Positions 1 through 9,859 are shown, counted from the first letter of the stretch. The stretch is 64,000 bases of DNA from an uncultured Lutibacter sp. (GCF_937891065.1 NZ_CALAEQ010000268.1:19730-83729), one strand, 5' to 3'. A program made the numbers and translations. Notes: a model not told the origin generated them from the letters alone.

Positions 1-2784
1 CACTCTCACTCCATAACGTTCTCTTCCTTCTACGGTTTGAGTAATTAATTTACCACCAATTGCAACCTCTAAAATGCTTTGAACATTATTAATTGATAAA
101 CCATATCTTCCTAATTTTTCTCTATCTATATCTATCAATAAATAAGGTTTTCCAACAATTCTATCAGCAAAAACGGCTTCCTTTTTAACTCCTGGAACTT
201 GTTTTAATACGTTTTCTAATTTTAAACCAAAAGCTTCAATTTGTGCTAAATCTTGCCCTTTTACTTTAATTCCCATTGGGGCACGCATACCAGTTTGTAA
301 CATTACCAAACGAGTTTCAATTGGTTGTAATTTTGGTGCTGAAGTTACTCCGGGTAATTTTGTTACTCGAACAATTTCATTCCAAATATCATCGGCAGAT
401 TTAATTTGCTTTCGCCAGTTTCTATAATATTCACCGGCTGAATCTTCAATTAATTTATTGGTTTCAATTTTTGTCCCTGATGCTATAAACTGACCTGAAG
501 TTGTTTCAAACAAATTATCATCATTTACTTTAAATTTTATGCGTTTCCCATCTTCATTTAGTTTGTATTCTGGTTTGTAAATAATTACATTCTCATACAT
601 TGATAGTGGTGCAGGATCTAAAGCACTTTCAATTCTTCCAGATTTTCCAACCACTGTTTTAATTTCAGGGATGGTTGCAACTGCCATATCTAATTGTTGT
701 AAAACACGTTTGTTTTCAGCAATTCCAGAATGTGGCATGGAAGTTGGCATCAATAAAAATGAACCTTCATTTAAGGCTGGCATAAATTCTTTTCCGGTGT
801 TTTTCCAAACTCCAACACCTAGTATAACTATGATTGCGGGAATGCTTAAAAACAATAATTTATTGTTTAAAGCCCAGTTTAAAATTTGTACATAAGACTT
901 TCTGAATAAAGTGAAAACTCCTAAAATTCCAAAGCAAATAACACTTACAAAAATAAGGTTCGTAAAAATTGAATTATCAACACCTAATGGTCTCCAATAC
1001 ACACTTAAAAATGCAACAATGGTAAATGACGAAATAATAATATTTACCAAATTTGCTTTTTCTTCAGTAAGAATACCTCTTAATTTTAAGATGCTTGAAA
1101 TTCCAAAAGCTATTAGTAATAAAGCAGCATAATAACCTCCAAATAAACCTACTATACCTGCTATTATTAAACCAATACTACCTATGTATTTTCCTTTTTT
1201 TAAGGAAGGTTTAAATCCAAACAACCAAGCTGCAAAAGGTGGTATTAAAAATAAAGCTACAATTAAAGCAGAGGTTAAGGCCATAGTTTTTGTAAATGCT
1301 AGTGGTCTAAATAATTTACCTTCTGCACCAATCATTGTAAATACTGGAACAAAACTGATAATGGTTGTCATTACTGCTGTAATAATTGCTCCTGAAACTT
1401 CTGTAGTTGCTTGATAAACTAATTTATTAATAGGTGTTTTATTTCCATCTTCATCCATATGTCGAATGATGTTTTCCGATAGAATTACACCCACATCTAC
1501 CATAGTACCAATAGCAATTGCAATACCGGATAGTGCTACAATATTGGCATCAACATTAAACAGTTTCATAGAAATAAATACCATTAAAACTGCAATTGGT
1601 AATAATCCGGAAATTAGGACTGATGCTCTTAAATTAAAAACCATCACAATAATTACTAAAATGGTAATTAGAATTTCTAAGGTTAATGCTTCATCAAGAG
1701 TATTTAATGTTTCTTTAATTAATTCTGTTCTGTCATAAAAAGGAACAATGGTTACTTGAGAGGTTCTACCATCTTTTAATACTTTTGAAGGCAAACCAGC
1801 GCTAATGTCGGCAATTTGATCTTTCACATTGGTGATAACTTCCATTGGATTTGCACCATAACGTGCAACCACAACACCACCTACAACTTCGGCTCCTTCT
1901 TTATCTAATATTCCTCTTCGTTCTGCAGGGCCTAAAGATACTTTTGCAATATCTTTAATTAATATGGAAGTGAAATCTTTGGAAGTAACTACTGCATTTT
2001 CAATATCTTCAACAGATTTTATATAACCCAATCCACGCACTAAATATTCAGCCTGATTGATTTCAATGGTTTTTGCTCCAATATCTTTATTGGTATTACG
2101 TGCAGCATTTACTACTTGCTCTAATGAAATGTTGTATTCCTTCAAAATATCAGGATCTACATCAATTTGATATTCTTGCACATAACCACCAATGGAGGCA
2201 ACTTCTGAAACTCCTGAAGCAGAGGAAAGCGCATATTTCACATAATAATCTTGAATACTTCTAAGTTCATGTAAATCCCATCCACCAGTTACATTTCCTT
2301 CTTCATCTCGTCCTTCTAATGTATACCAGTAAATTTGACCTAATCCAGTTGCATCTGGACCCAATGCAGGTTGCACATCGTTTGGAAGTAATCCGCTTGG
2401 TAATGAATTTAGTTTTTCTAAAATCCGACTACGACTCCAGTAAAATTCTATATCTTCTTCAAAAATGATGTAGATACTTGAAAACCCAAACATTGATGAA
2501 CTACGAATTGTTTTTACGCCTGGAATACCTAATAAGGATGTTGTTAACGGATAGGTAATTTGATCTTCAATATCTTGTGGAGAACGACCTCCCCATTTGG
2601 TAAAAACTATTTGTTGATTTTCTCCAATATCTGGAATGGCATCAACAGCAACGGGGTTTCTAGGAATGCCAACGGTATCCCAGTCAAATGGAGCTGTAGA
2701 AATTCCCCACCCAATGAATAGCGCTAGTAGTAATACCGCAACTAATTTATTTTCTATTAAAAAATGAATGCTTTTATTTAACAT
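1..2784 (-). CDS. cusA: CusA/CzcA-family heavy-metal efflux RND permease, 3' end outside window
   Basis: Inner-membrane proton-driven pump of a tripartite metal (Cu/Ag or Zn/Co/Cd type) efflux system. The frame is open for 928 codons from ATG at 2784 to the window edge, so the ORF track missed it; the C-terminal ~100+ residues are off-window. Translation starts MLNKSIHFLIENK, followed by the first membrane helix, the pore-domain start and PVAVDAIPDIGENQ, a CusA signature. The proton-relay helix reads GIAIAIGTMVDVGVILSENI with its Asp. Periplasmic motifs include APLSMYENV, where a Met sits at the place of a CusA metal-site Met, and TGMRAPMGIKV. I favour a CusA-like (Cu/Ag) pump, but substrate is inferred. 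It follows the HYC_CC_PP gene on the same strand; CusB/CusC partners would lie left of the window. Confidence 0.93.
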   Translation of the reverse strand, partial: MLNKSIHFLIENKLVAVLLLALFIGWGISTAPFDWDTVGIPRNPVAVDAIPDIGENQQIVFTKWGGRSPQDIEDQITYPLTTSLLGIPGVKTIRSSSMFGFSSIYIIFEEDIEFYWSRSRILEKLNSLPSGLLPNDVQPALGPDATGLGQIYWYTLEGRDEEGNVTGGWDLHELRSIQDYYVKYALSSASGVSEVASIGGYVQEYQIDVDPDILKEYNISLEQVVNAARNTNKDIGAKTIEINQAEYLVRGLGYIKSVEDIENAVVTSKDFTSILIKDIAKVSLGPAERRGILDKEGAEVVGGVVVARYGANPMEVITNVKDQIADISAGLPSKVLKDGRTSQVTIVPFYDRTELIKETLNTLDEALTLEILITILVIIVMVFNLRASVLISGLLPIAVLMVFISMKLFNVDANIVALSGIAIAIGTMVDVGVILSENIIRHMDEDGNKTPINKLVYQATTEVSGAIITAVMTTIISFVPVFTMIGAEGKLFRPLAFTKTMALTSALIVALFLIPPFAAWLFGFKPSLKKGKYIGSIGLIIAGIVGLFGGYYAALLLIAFGISSILKLRGILTEEKANLVNIIISSFTIVAFLSVYWRPLGVDNSIFTNLIFVSVICFGILGVFTLFRKSYVQILNWALNNKLLFLSIPAIIVILGVGVWKNTGKEFMPALNEGSFLLMPTSMPHSGIAENKRVLQQLDMAVATIPEIKTVVGKSGRIESALDPAPLSMYENVIIYKPEYKLNEDGKRIKFKVNDDNLFETTSGQFIASGTKIETNKLIEDSAGEYYRNWRKQIKSADDIWNEIVRVTKLPGVTSAPKLQPIETRLVMLQTGMRAPMGIKVKGQDLAQIEAFGLKLENVLKQVPGVKKEAVFADRIVGKPYLLIDIDREKLGRYGLSINNVQSILEVAIGGKLITQTVEGRERYGVRV

Positions 2785-2926
2785 TTTTATAGGTATTGAG
2801 ATGTTTAAATTAGTATTTAGATTTAAATAAATCTTAAATACAAGTTAACATGGCCTAAAACATTTATGGTTTAAGCACAACTATGCTTTAACAAATTTTA
2901 CATTGTTAAAACTCAATACAATAAAA

Positions 2927-3343
2927 TCAAATTAAAAATACTTGATCAAGAACATGAATGTCCGTGACAATAAGTGGAGGTGAATAATATTTAAAAGGAA
3001 TGATATTTTCTTCTAACCCTTCAAATAAATTAATGTAAGAATAAACAAAAGATGCTACAAAAACTTGTTGTTCTAAATTCAAATTAGAAAGGTCTGTTTT
3101 TAATTCATTTTGACCTTCAATATGCTTAACAACATCATTACAACAATCTTCTTTATCAATGCTACAATCATTAGTAGGAGATGATTTTTCCATTTCCATA
3201 CCACACGATTCAGCTTTTGAAAACAAGGCGCTATCTACTAAGAAATCACCACAATAGTGTTCACTAATAGAAAATGACATTGTAGAAAAAACAACTACTA
3301 ATGACATTAAAATTGCCGATATTTTTATAAATACTTGCTTCAT
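2927..3343 (-). CDS. HYC_CC_PP family protein (small exported protein next to metal efflux genes)
   Basis: 138 aa. It has an N-terminal hydrophobic signal/anchor (residues ~5-25), then the three features for which the family is named: HYCG at ~30, DCCND at ~66 and YSPP near the C-terminus. Additional Cys and Met residues (SCGMEME) could bind soft metals, but this is inference. Members are found in Bacteroidota beside RND-type metal efflux and CusA-like genes, as here: the CusA gene starts 142 bases downstream on the same strand. The biochemical function is unknown. The start is chosen at MKQVF, which gives a normal signal peptide and lies just behind a TACCTTTG -7 element. Confidence 0.82.
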   Translation of the reverse strand: MKQVFIKISAILMSLVVVFSTMSFSISEHYCGDFLVDSALFSKAESCGMEMEKSSPTNDCSIDKEDCCNDVVKHIEGQNELKTDLSNLNLEQQVFVASFVYSYINLFEGLEENIIPFKYYSPPLIVTDIHVLDQVFLI

Positions 3344-3352
3344 AAGCCACTA

Positions 3353-3360
3353 CAAAGGTA
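3353..3360 (-). promoter_or_regulatory. Bacteroidota -7 promoter element for HYC_CC_PP-cusA
   Basis: The minus strand reads TACCTTTG, an exact match to TAnnTTTG, about 10 bases before the ATG at 3343. No convincing -33 TTG is seen. The same TACCTTTGTAG string recurs at 42677-42684. Confidence 0.5.
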
Positions 3361-3486
3361 ATTATTTTAATTTAGAGTGTATTAATAGTGTGTTAAAATT
3401 GTTTTTTTAGTTCGTTATAAAAGGTTTTTTATTAAAAATCAGTAACTTAGAGGAGTCGATAGTTTAAAAGCGTAAGTTCAATTGTT

Positions 3487-3756
3487 ATGGTATCAATCAA
3501 TTTAACAGAAGTAAATAGTAAAGTTCAAATTGCTAAAATTATTAGAACTATTATGGAAAATAATAGCATTAAAAAAAGTGAATTAATTTTAGGAACTAAT
3601 CTTAGTAAAACAACCATAAATAATGTGTTAAATATAAATGATTCAGAAAGTGATTATATGTTTAATTCTTTACTAAAAGTATTGAATTTTTTAAAAATTA
3701 AAATATTTGTGGGGACTAATGAAGATGCTAAAAATAAAGTATTGTCTCTCTTTTAA
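3487..3756 (+). CDS. small helix-turn-helix protein of unknown function
   Basis: 89 aa, Lys/Asn/Ile-rich and without signal peptide. Residues ~15-50 (IAKIIRTIMENNSIKKSELI ... LSKTTINNVLN) read as an XRE-like helix-turn-helix: two helices, a turn at GTNLS and a recognition helix. The C-terminal part (FNSLLKVLNFLKIKIFVGT) could be a dimerisation segment. It stands alone, divergent from the HYC_CC_PP/cusA unit, so it could regulate that promoter, but nothing in the sequence proves this. I do not recognise a specific family. Confidence 0.6.
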   Translation: MVSINLTEVNSKVQIAKIIRTIMENNSIKKSELILGTNLSKTTINNVLNINDSESDYMFNSLLKVLNFLKIKIFVGTNEDAKNKVLSLF

Positions 3757-3805
3757 TACTAAAAAATAATAGAGAAGTAAAGCAATAATTAAGAGATATA
3801 TTATT

Positions 3806-3813
3806 TATATTTG
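3806..3813 (+). promoter_or_regulatory. -7 promoter element of the PorP/SprF gene
   Basis: TATATTTG is an exact TAnnTTTG match. It overlaps the TTG at 3811 where the ORF track starts the gene. Transcription should therefore begin around 3818-3820, which makes the ATG at 3829 the real start. Confidence 0.55.
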
Positions 3814-3828
3814 GCCTTATTCTTGAAA

Positions 3829-4818
3829 ATGAAATTTACAAAATACTTTTTTATAGTTGTCTTCTTATTACTTCCTTTTTTAGTGAAAGCTCAAGAAACA
3901 TTGCCTATTTATTCAGATTATTTATCGGATAATGTATATTTAGTTCATCCATCAGCAGCAGGATTAACAGATTGTAGCAAGATTCGGTTAACAGCTAGAA
4001 GCCAATGGAATGGAATTTCGGATGCCCCTTCATTACAAACATTAAGTTATAATTCTCAAATTGGAGAAAAAGGTGGGCTTGGTTTTATTCTTTTTAATGA
4101 TAAAAATGGGTATCATAGCCAGCAAGGAATACAAGGTACGTATGCTTACCACATAGATCTTGGTCATATTAGAGATTATAGTAAATTATCATTTGGTCTT
4201 TCTTTTATGGTAGTTAATAATAGCGTTGATGAATCTTCTTTTGAAATACCTGATCCGGTAATTTCACAAATAGTTCAAAGTGAAAGTTATTTCAATGCAG
4301 ATGTGAGTATGTCTTATCATAATGTAGATTTTTTTGGATATTTTACTGTAAAAAACCTACTATTAAGTGCTCGAAATTTATATGATAAAGACTATGAATC
4401 TTTGAATTTGAGGAGATATTTAGTGTCATTTGGGCATTATTTTGACAATTTTGCAAATAAAGGTTCAATGGAATTCGAACCTTCTGTAATGATACAATAT
4501 ATTGAACGTACCAATGAAAAATTTGTTGATCTGAATATGAAAGTATATTCAGAATTAAGAAATGCAAAAGTTTGGGCAGCCTTATCATATAGAAGAGGGT
4601 TTGATAATAATAGCACAAACCAATTGAGTTATTTAACACCAATTGTTGGAGTTAATTTTAAAAAATATATGATTTCTTATACATACACAAAACAAACGGG
4701 TGAGATTTTATTCGATGATGCAGGATATCATCAAATAACACTTGGTTTCAATTTTGGGTGTGAAACCCCTCGTAGGTTTTGGAATGAAAGAAGTGGTAAA
4801 ACTAATAGAATGTTTTAA
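3829..4818 (+). CDS. PorP/SprF family type IX secretion system membrane protein
   Basis: 329 aa from ATG 3829 (ORF track start at 3811 rejected because it lies in the promoter). A signal peptide ending VKAQ is followed by PIYSDYLSDNVYLVHPSAAG, the typical PorP/SprF opening (short outer-membrane beta-barrel beginning with NPA/HPSAAG-like motif), and beta-strand-rich sequence to the end. PorP/SprF proteins are beta-barrel partners of type IX secretion and gliding adhesins; several paralogues per genome are usual. No adjacent large adhesin or PorE/SprE-like gene is visible, so this copy is an orphan whose client is unknown. Confidence 0.85.
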   Translation: MKFTKYFFIVVFLLLPFLVKAQETLPIYSDYLSDNVYLVHPSAAGLTDCSKIRLTARSQWNGISDAPSLQTLSYNSQIGEKGGLGFILFNDKNGYHSQQGIQGTYAYHIDLGHIRDYSKLSFGLSFMVVNNSVDESSFEIPDPVISQIVQSESYFNADVSMSYHNVDFFGYFTVKNLLLSARNLYDKDYESLNLRRYLVSFGHYFDNFANKGSMEFEPSVMIQYIERTNEKFVDLNMKVYSELRNAKVWAALSYRRGFDNNSTNQLSYLTPIVGVNFKKYMISYTYTKQTGEILFDDAGYHQITLGFNFGCETPRRFWNERSGKTNRMF

Positions 4819-4833
4819 TAGGTTATTTAAATT

Positions 4834-5343
4834 ATGATTATTAAAGAATTAAACGGAAACAAACCTCAATTTGGGAGTGATTGTTTTATTGCTGAAAACG
4901 CTGTAATTATTGGTGAAGTAGCGATGGGAGACCAATGCAGTATTTGGTACAATGCAGTAATTAGAGGAGATGTACATTATATTAAATTAGGGAATAAAGT
5001 AAACGTACAAGATGGTGCTGTAATCCATGCAACTTACATAAAACACCCAACAAACATTGGAAATAACGTCTCTATTGGCCATAATGCCATGGTTCATGGT
5101 TGCACAATTCATGACAACGTATTAATTGGTATGGGAGCCATTGTAATGGATGATTGCATTGTAGAAAGTAACTCAATTATTGCGGCTGGAGCTGTTGTTA
5201 CAAAGGGAACCCACGTAAAATCAGGATGCATATTTGCAGGTGTGCCAGCAAAAAAAGTAAAAGATATTAGCGAAGAGTTAATTTCAGGTGAAATTAATAG
5301 AATAGCCGATAATTATATAGAATACGCAAGTTGGTATAAATAA
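4834..5343 (+). CDS. gamma-carbonic anhydrase family protein (YrdA/PaaY-like, left-handed beta-helix)
   Basis: 169 aa, full length for the family. Hexapeptide repeats (left-handed beta-helix) run from ~15 to 140. Three His at the usual zinc-ligand positions are visible: one in VIHAT and two in IGHNAMVHGC. Such proteins are trimers that bind Zn/Fe at subunit interfaces; some have carbonic anhydrase activity, others act on CoA thioesters, so the precise reaction is not settled. It follows the PorP gene by 15 bases and may be co-transcribed; a strong hairpin ends the unit. Confidence 0.88.
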   Translation: MIIKELNGNKPQFGSDCFIAENAVIIGEVAMGDQCSIWYNAVIRGDVHYIKLGNKVNVQDGAVIHATYIKHPTNIGNNVSIGHNAMVHGCTIHDNVLIGMGAIVMDDCIVESNSIIAAGAVVTKGTHVKSGCIFAGVPAKKVKDISEELISGEINRIADNYIEYASWYK

Positions 5344-5360
5344 AAGTTGGATACTTAATA

Positions 5361-5418
5361 AGAAATAGAGGCTGAAATAAACTCAAGTTGATGTATTTAT
5401 TTCAGCCTCTGCTATTTC
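5361..5418. terminator. bidirectional terminator between convergent genes
   Basis: Near-perfect inverted repeat: AGAAATAGAGGCTGAAATAA on the left and TTATTTCAGCCTCTGCTATT on the right, with a short loop (one bulged base). It separates the gamma-carbonic anhydrase gene (+) from the BNR protein gene (-). Confidence 0.75.
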
Positions 5419-8400
5419 TTAATTTAAATTGATCAAATTTATATCGCTTTGTTTTACTTTTTTATTCAGGGTTTTTACATCATTTTCAAAAACGAAATAA
5501 ATTTTAGCCAATTCATCATCAATTAGTTTTACAACTTCATTTTTAAAAGCCACAGATTGATTGGTAGGTTTAAAATCTCCAATGGAACTTAAGGAGTTTA
5601 AATGCGCTAATTTGTTATTCAATCTTATTGGAAAGTTTAATGGATCTTGATTACTCTTACTTTTTGTTTGATACAGTACGTTTTCATATTCAGTTAAATC
5701 TTTTACAATTTTATCGGCCAACTCAATAATTTCTTTATTTTTTTCTTTATCGGTTATTGAAGATTTTAATTGTTTTACTTGCGCTTTAATTTTTGTAATA
5801 TTTTTTAACGTTTTATGAATTTCGGTTAACTTCTCCTGAATTTCAATAATAAAAGTAAATTGTTCTTGTAAATCTTCAGGTGAAGCACTACTTCTAGGAT
5901 CTAATTTTAGCGTGAATGTTTCTTTAAAAACTTCTTTACCATTTTTGCTTAAAACTACTTTATAATCGCCAGGAAGTGCTTTTGGACCATTTAATGACGC
6001 CCACCATAAAATCATTCCTTCAACTTTTTCAGCATCAGGATATTGCATATCCCAATTAAAAGTATTTGCTCCTTTTTTAACTGTTAATTTTTCTTCATTT
6101 TGATCTTTATCTGGATTGTTTGAGAATGTTTTAATATGTTGCTCAGAATTATCAAAAAAGGACAAACTTAAAGTGTCAGTTTCTTCAAGAGTTTTTATAA
6201 AATAATTTATCATAACCCCACCTGGGTGGTTTTGGCCAGCAGTTTTAGATTTCTTGTTACTTCCGCCCATTCTGTAGCTATCCATAGGTTTGTATAAGAA
6301 AGCATCTTTAGAAGTTAATTCATTATTTAATTGATGTAGCGGAGTTAAATCGTCAATAAGCCAAAAAGAACGGCCTTGCGTTGCTGCAATTAAATTATCA
6401 TTTTTAATAGCTAAATCTGTAATTGGTACAATTGGTAAATTTAACTGAAATGGATTCCAATTAACACCATCATCAAAACTAACATACATTCCTTTTTCAG
6501 TTCCTGTATATAGTAACCCTTTTCTTTTTGGGTCAGCACGCAAAGCTCTTGTAAAATGTTCTGAAGCTATTCCGTTGGTTATTAATTTCCAACTTTTTCC
6601 ATAATCTTCAGTTTTGTAAATATATGGTGTGTAATCTCCGAGTTTGTATCGTGTTCCTATAATATATGCTCCTCCAGGAGTAAACGGATCAACTTCAATA
6701 CAGTTAATTAACATCCATTCTGGCATTTTTTTAGGAGTTACATTTGCCCAGTTTTTACCACCGTCTTGTGTAATATGAACCAAACCATCATCTGATCCTG
6801 TCCAAATTAAATTTTCTTCAAAAGGAGATTCTACAGCGGCAAAAATAGTTCCGTAATATTCTACTCCAGTATTATCTTGTGTAATAGGACCTCCAGATGA
6901 TTTTAAAGTTGAAGGATCATTTCTTGTTAAATCTGGACTAATTATTTCAAAAGATTGTCCTTCATTATAAGTTACATGTACAAAGTTTGAGGTTGTGTAC
7001 ATTTTTTGCTGGTTATGTGGCGAAAAGAAAATTGGGTAATTCCACTGAAAACGATATTTCATGGCTTCAGCACCGTGTCCCATTGGGTCGTCTGGCCAAA
7101 CATTAATAGCTCTTCTTTCACCAGTTTTGTGGTTAATACGTGTTAATAAACCTCCGTAGCTTCCACCATACACAATATCATTATTTAAAGGATCAACAGC
7201 AATATGCGCGCTTTCGCCTCCAGCAGTGCTTTCCCAATCACTTTCGCTAATTGAACCTCTGTTAGTTCTATGTGCAATTCTTATGGTTGAATTGTCTTGT
7301 TGTGCTCCATAAATTCTATACGGAAAATGGTTGTCGGTTACTACTCTATAAAATTGTGAAGTAGGTTGATTCATATATGTACTCCAATTTTCACCAGCAT
7401 CAAAACTAACTTGTGCTCCACCATCATCAGCAATAATCATTCGTTGGTTGTCTTCAGGCGAAATCCATAAATCGTGATGATCTCCGTGAGGAGCATTAAA
7501 TGTTTTAAACGTTTTCCCTCCGTCTTTAGATTGATGATACTGAACGTTCAATACATATACAATATTTTCGTCTTGAGTATCGGCATAAATACGTGTATAA
7601 TACCAAGCACGTTGACGTAATTTACGTTCACTATTAATTAATTTCCAGGTTTTACCTGCATCTGTAGATTTGTAAATTCCGCCTTTTTCATTTTCAATTA
7701 AAGCCCAAACAATATCTGAATTTAATGGAGAAACAGTTACGCCACTAATTCCCCAAATTCCTTTTGGTAACCCTTCATTACTGGAAATATCTGTCCAAGT
7801 TTCACCTTCATCAGTACTTTTCCAAAGCGCAGAACCTTCACCACCACTTGATAAACTGTAAGGTGTTCTTCTTACATTCCAGGTTGAAGCATATAAAATT
7901 CGAGGATTTGTTGGGTCAATAATTAAATCAACTGCACCAGCATTTTCATTTGTAAATAATACTTTTCTCCAATTTGTACCACCATCGGTTGATTTATAAA
8001 CACCTCTTTCTGAAGTAGGTTTGTATAAATCTCCTAAAACAGCCGCAAAAACAATGTCAGAATTTTTTGGATGAATTCGTACTCTTGGAATATGTCTAGA
8101 ATTATTCAATCCAATAGCTTCCCAAGTTTTTCCAGCATTAACAGATTTCCACATTCCATCACCTGAAGAAACATTACCACGAACAGTTACTTCTCCATTT
8201 CCAACATAAATTACATTATTATCAGACTCACTAACAGCTACAGCTCCTACTGAACCTCCAAAAAAACCATCAGAGATATTAGACCATGAATTTCCTGCAT
8301 CTGTTGTTTTCCATACTCCTCCGCCTGTTGCACCAAAATAAAATAAGTTTGCTTTGTTTGCTACTCCAGTTACCGCAGCACTTCGCCCTCCTCTATACGG

Positions 8401-8526
8401 GCCAATATTTCGCCATTCCATAGCGTTATAATATTCTTCACTAAATTTGGATTCTATTTTTTGAGCGTTAACTTTGTGTGCTGAAATTAAGAATAGACAG
8501 CTAACCAATAAGAAATATTTTTTCAT
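5419..8526 (-). CDS. secreted WD40/YVTN/BNR-like repeat protein (sortilin/VPS10-like propeller)
   Basis: 1035 aa. Signal peptide MKKYFLLVSCLFLISAHKVNAQ. Residues ~40-700 hold many BNR/Asp-box repeats of the type STDGG.NW / SxDxGxxW (KTTDAGNSW, KSTDEGETW, KTEDYGKSW), which build beta-propellers as in VPS10/sortilin and some xyloglucanases. The C-terminal third (~830-1030) is Lys/Glu-rich and helical, with no visible type IX sorting domain. The first repeat region (WRNIGPYRGGRSAAVTGV) is typical of a large Bacteroidota family annotated only as glycosyl hydrolase/BNR repeat protein. No enzymatic residues can be assigned by eye. Single gene, divergent from aroA. Confidence 0.82.
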   Translation of the reverse strand: MKKYFLLVSCLFLISAHKVNAQKIESKFSEEYYNAMEWRNIGPYRGGRSAAVTGVANKANLFYFGATGGGVWKTTDAGNSWSNISDGFFGGSVGAVAVSESDNNVIYVGNGEVTVRGNVSSGDGMWKSVNAGKTWEAIGLNNSRHIPRVRIHPKNSDIVFAAVLGDLYKPTSERGVYKSTDGGTNWRKVLFTNENAGAVDLIIDPTNPRILYASTWNVRRTPYSLSSGGEGSALWKSTDEGETWTDISSNEGLPKGIWGISGVTVSPLNSDIVWALIENEKGGIYKSTDAGKTWKLINSERKLRQRAWYYTRIYADTQDENIVYVLNVQYHQSKDGGKTFKTFNAPHGDHHDLWISPEDNQRMIIADDGGAQVSFDAGENWSTYMNQPTSQFYRVVTDNHFPYRIYGAQQDNSTIRIAHRTNRGSISESDWESTAGGESAHIAVDPLNNDIVYGGSYGGLLTRINHKTGERRAINVWPDDPMGHGAEAMKYRFQWNYPIFFSPHNQQKMYTTSNFVHVTYNEGQSFEIISPDLTRNDPSTLKSSGGPITQDNTGVEYYGTIFAAVESPFEENLIWTGSDDGLVHITQDGGKNWANVTPKKMPEWMLINCIEVDPFTPGGAYIIGTRYKLGDYTPYIYKTEDYGKSWKLITNGIASEHFTRALRADPKRKGLLYTGTEKGMYVSFDDGVNWNPFQLNLPIVPITDLAIKNDNLIAATQGRSFWLIDDLTPLHQLNNELTSKDAFLYKPMDSYRMGGSNKKSKTAGQNHPGGVMINYFIKTLEETDTLSLSFFDNSEQHIKTFSNNPDKDQNEEKLTVKKGANTFNWDMQYPDAEKVEGMILWWASLNGPKALPGDYKVVLSKNGKEVFKETFTLKLDPRSSASPEDLQEQFTFIIEIQEKLTEIHKTLKNITKIKAQVKQLKSSITDKEKNKEIIELADKIVKDLTEYENVLYQTKSKSNQDPLNFPIRLNNKLAHLNSLSSIGDFKPTNQSVAFKNEVVKLIDDELAKIYFVFENDVKTLNKKVKQSDINLINLN

Positions 8527-8614
8527 GGAGGTGTTGTTAAAAAGATTTATAAAAAAATGGAATAGTAAATCTAATAAAAATTAACTTATTTTAAGGTTTC
8601 AAAATATATAACGA

Positions 8615-9826
8615 ATGGATTTGTTGAAAATTGACAAAATTAATAGTACTGTAAATGGAAGTGTTCAAATTACAGGTTCTAAAAGTGAAACAAATAGGTT
8701 GTTAGTTTTACAACAATTTTATCCGAATTTAAAAATTGAAAACGTTTCAAATTCTGATGATTCTAAACTAATGCAAAAAGCATTGGAAAGTACTTCAAAC
8801 GAAATAAATATTGGACACGCAGGTACGGCAATGCGTTTTTTAACGGCGTACTTTTCAGTAAAAGAAAATTCAGAAATTATTTTAACAGGTTCTCATAGAA
8901 TGAAAGATAGACCTATTAAAATTTTAGTGGATGCACTAACTTCACTAGGTGCAGATATTCAATATTTAGAAAAAGAAGGTTTTCCTCCATTGAAAATTTC
9001 AGGCAAAAAATTAGAAAAAGGTATTGTTGAAATTGATGGAAATATAAGCAGTCAGTATATTTCGGCTTTATTATTAATTGCACCAACGTTAAAAAATGGA
9101 TTGCAATTAATATTCAAAGGAGAAGTTACTTCGGTTCCATATATTAAAATGACCTTGAAATTACTAGATTCTGTTGGAATAACACATAGATGGGTTGGTA
9201 AAACAATTACTGTTTCACCCAAAAGAAAAATTAGTAATAAAATAATTGAAGTAGAATCTGATTGGAGTTCAGCTTCATATTATTATAGTTTGTGTGCATT
9301 GAGCCCTAATTCTGAAATAACACTATCAAACTATAGAAAAAACAGTTTACAAGGCGATTCAATTTTGGTAACTTTGTATGATAGGTTAGGGGTTGAAACG
9401 ATATTTGAGGATAATAAAATTCTATTAAAAAACAAAAATATCCAAATTAATAGGGGTCTAAATTTGAACTTGAAATCCGCACCAGATATTGCTCAAACTA
9501 TTGTAGTAACTTGTTTTGGATTAGGAGTAGAATGCAATATAAAAGGGTTGCACACCTTAAAAATTAAAGAAACAGATCGATTAGTTGCTTTAAAAAACGA
9601 ATTGGAAAAATTAGGAGGTGAGATTGAAATTACAAATGAATCCTTGCATTTAAAACGAAGCGGTATTATTAATGAAAATGTGAGCGTTTCAACCTATGAT
9701 GATCATAGAATGGCAATGGCATTTGCACCACTTGCTTTAAAGGTTCCAATTCAAATTGAAGATGCAAATGTGGTATCTAAATCATACCCAACTTTTTGGG
9801 AAGATTTCAAAAAAATCACTCATTAA
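8615..9826 (+). CDS. aroA: 3-phosphoshikimate 1-carboxyvinyltransferase (EPSP synthase)
   Basis: 403 aa, slightly shorter than the ~430 aa norm as is common in this phylum. Transfers the enolpyruvyl group of PEP to shikimate-3-phosphate in aromatic amino acid synthesis. Visible motifs: TGSKSETNR at ~20-28 (substrate-binding Lys/Ser/Arg), GHAGTAMRF (~68-76, the NAGTAMR loop), KETDRL (~315) and YDDHRMAMAFA (~362). It stands alone on the plus strand, followed by the queA promoter region. Confidence 0.95.
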   Translation: MDLLKIDKINSTVNGSVQITGSKSETNRLLVLQQFYPNLKIENVSNSDDSKLMQKALESTSNEINIGHAGTAMRFLTAYFSVKENSEIILTGSHRMKDRPIKILVDALTSLGADIQYLEKEGFPPLKISGKKLEKGIVEIDGNISSQYISALLLIAPTLKNGLQLIFKGEVTSVPYIKMTLKLLDSVGITHRWVGKTITVSPKRKISNKIIEVESDWSSASYYYSLCALSPNSEITLSNYRKNSLQGDSILVTLYDRLGVETIFEDNKILLKNKNIQINRGLNLNLKSAPDIAQTIVVTCFGLGVECNIKGLHTLKIKETDRLVALKNELEKLGGEIEITNESLHLKRSGIINENVSVSTYDDHRMAMAFAPLALKVPIQIEDANVVSKSYPTFWEDFKKITH

Positions 9827-9859
9827 AATACTCTAAAACAAAGTTTTATTGCGAAACAC

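Noticed and set aside
671-2264. Plus-strand ORFs of 63-90 aa (671, 911, 1184, 1466, 2073)
   Set aside because: They are antisense shadows of the open minus-strand CusA frame, which spans 1-2784 and shows clear family motifs.
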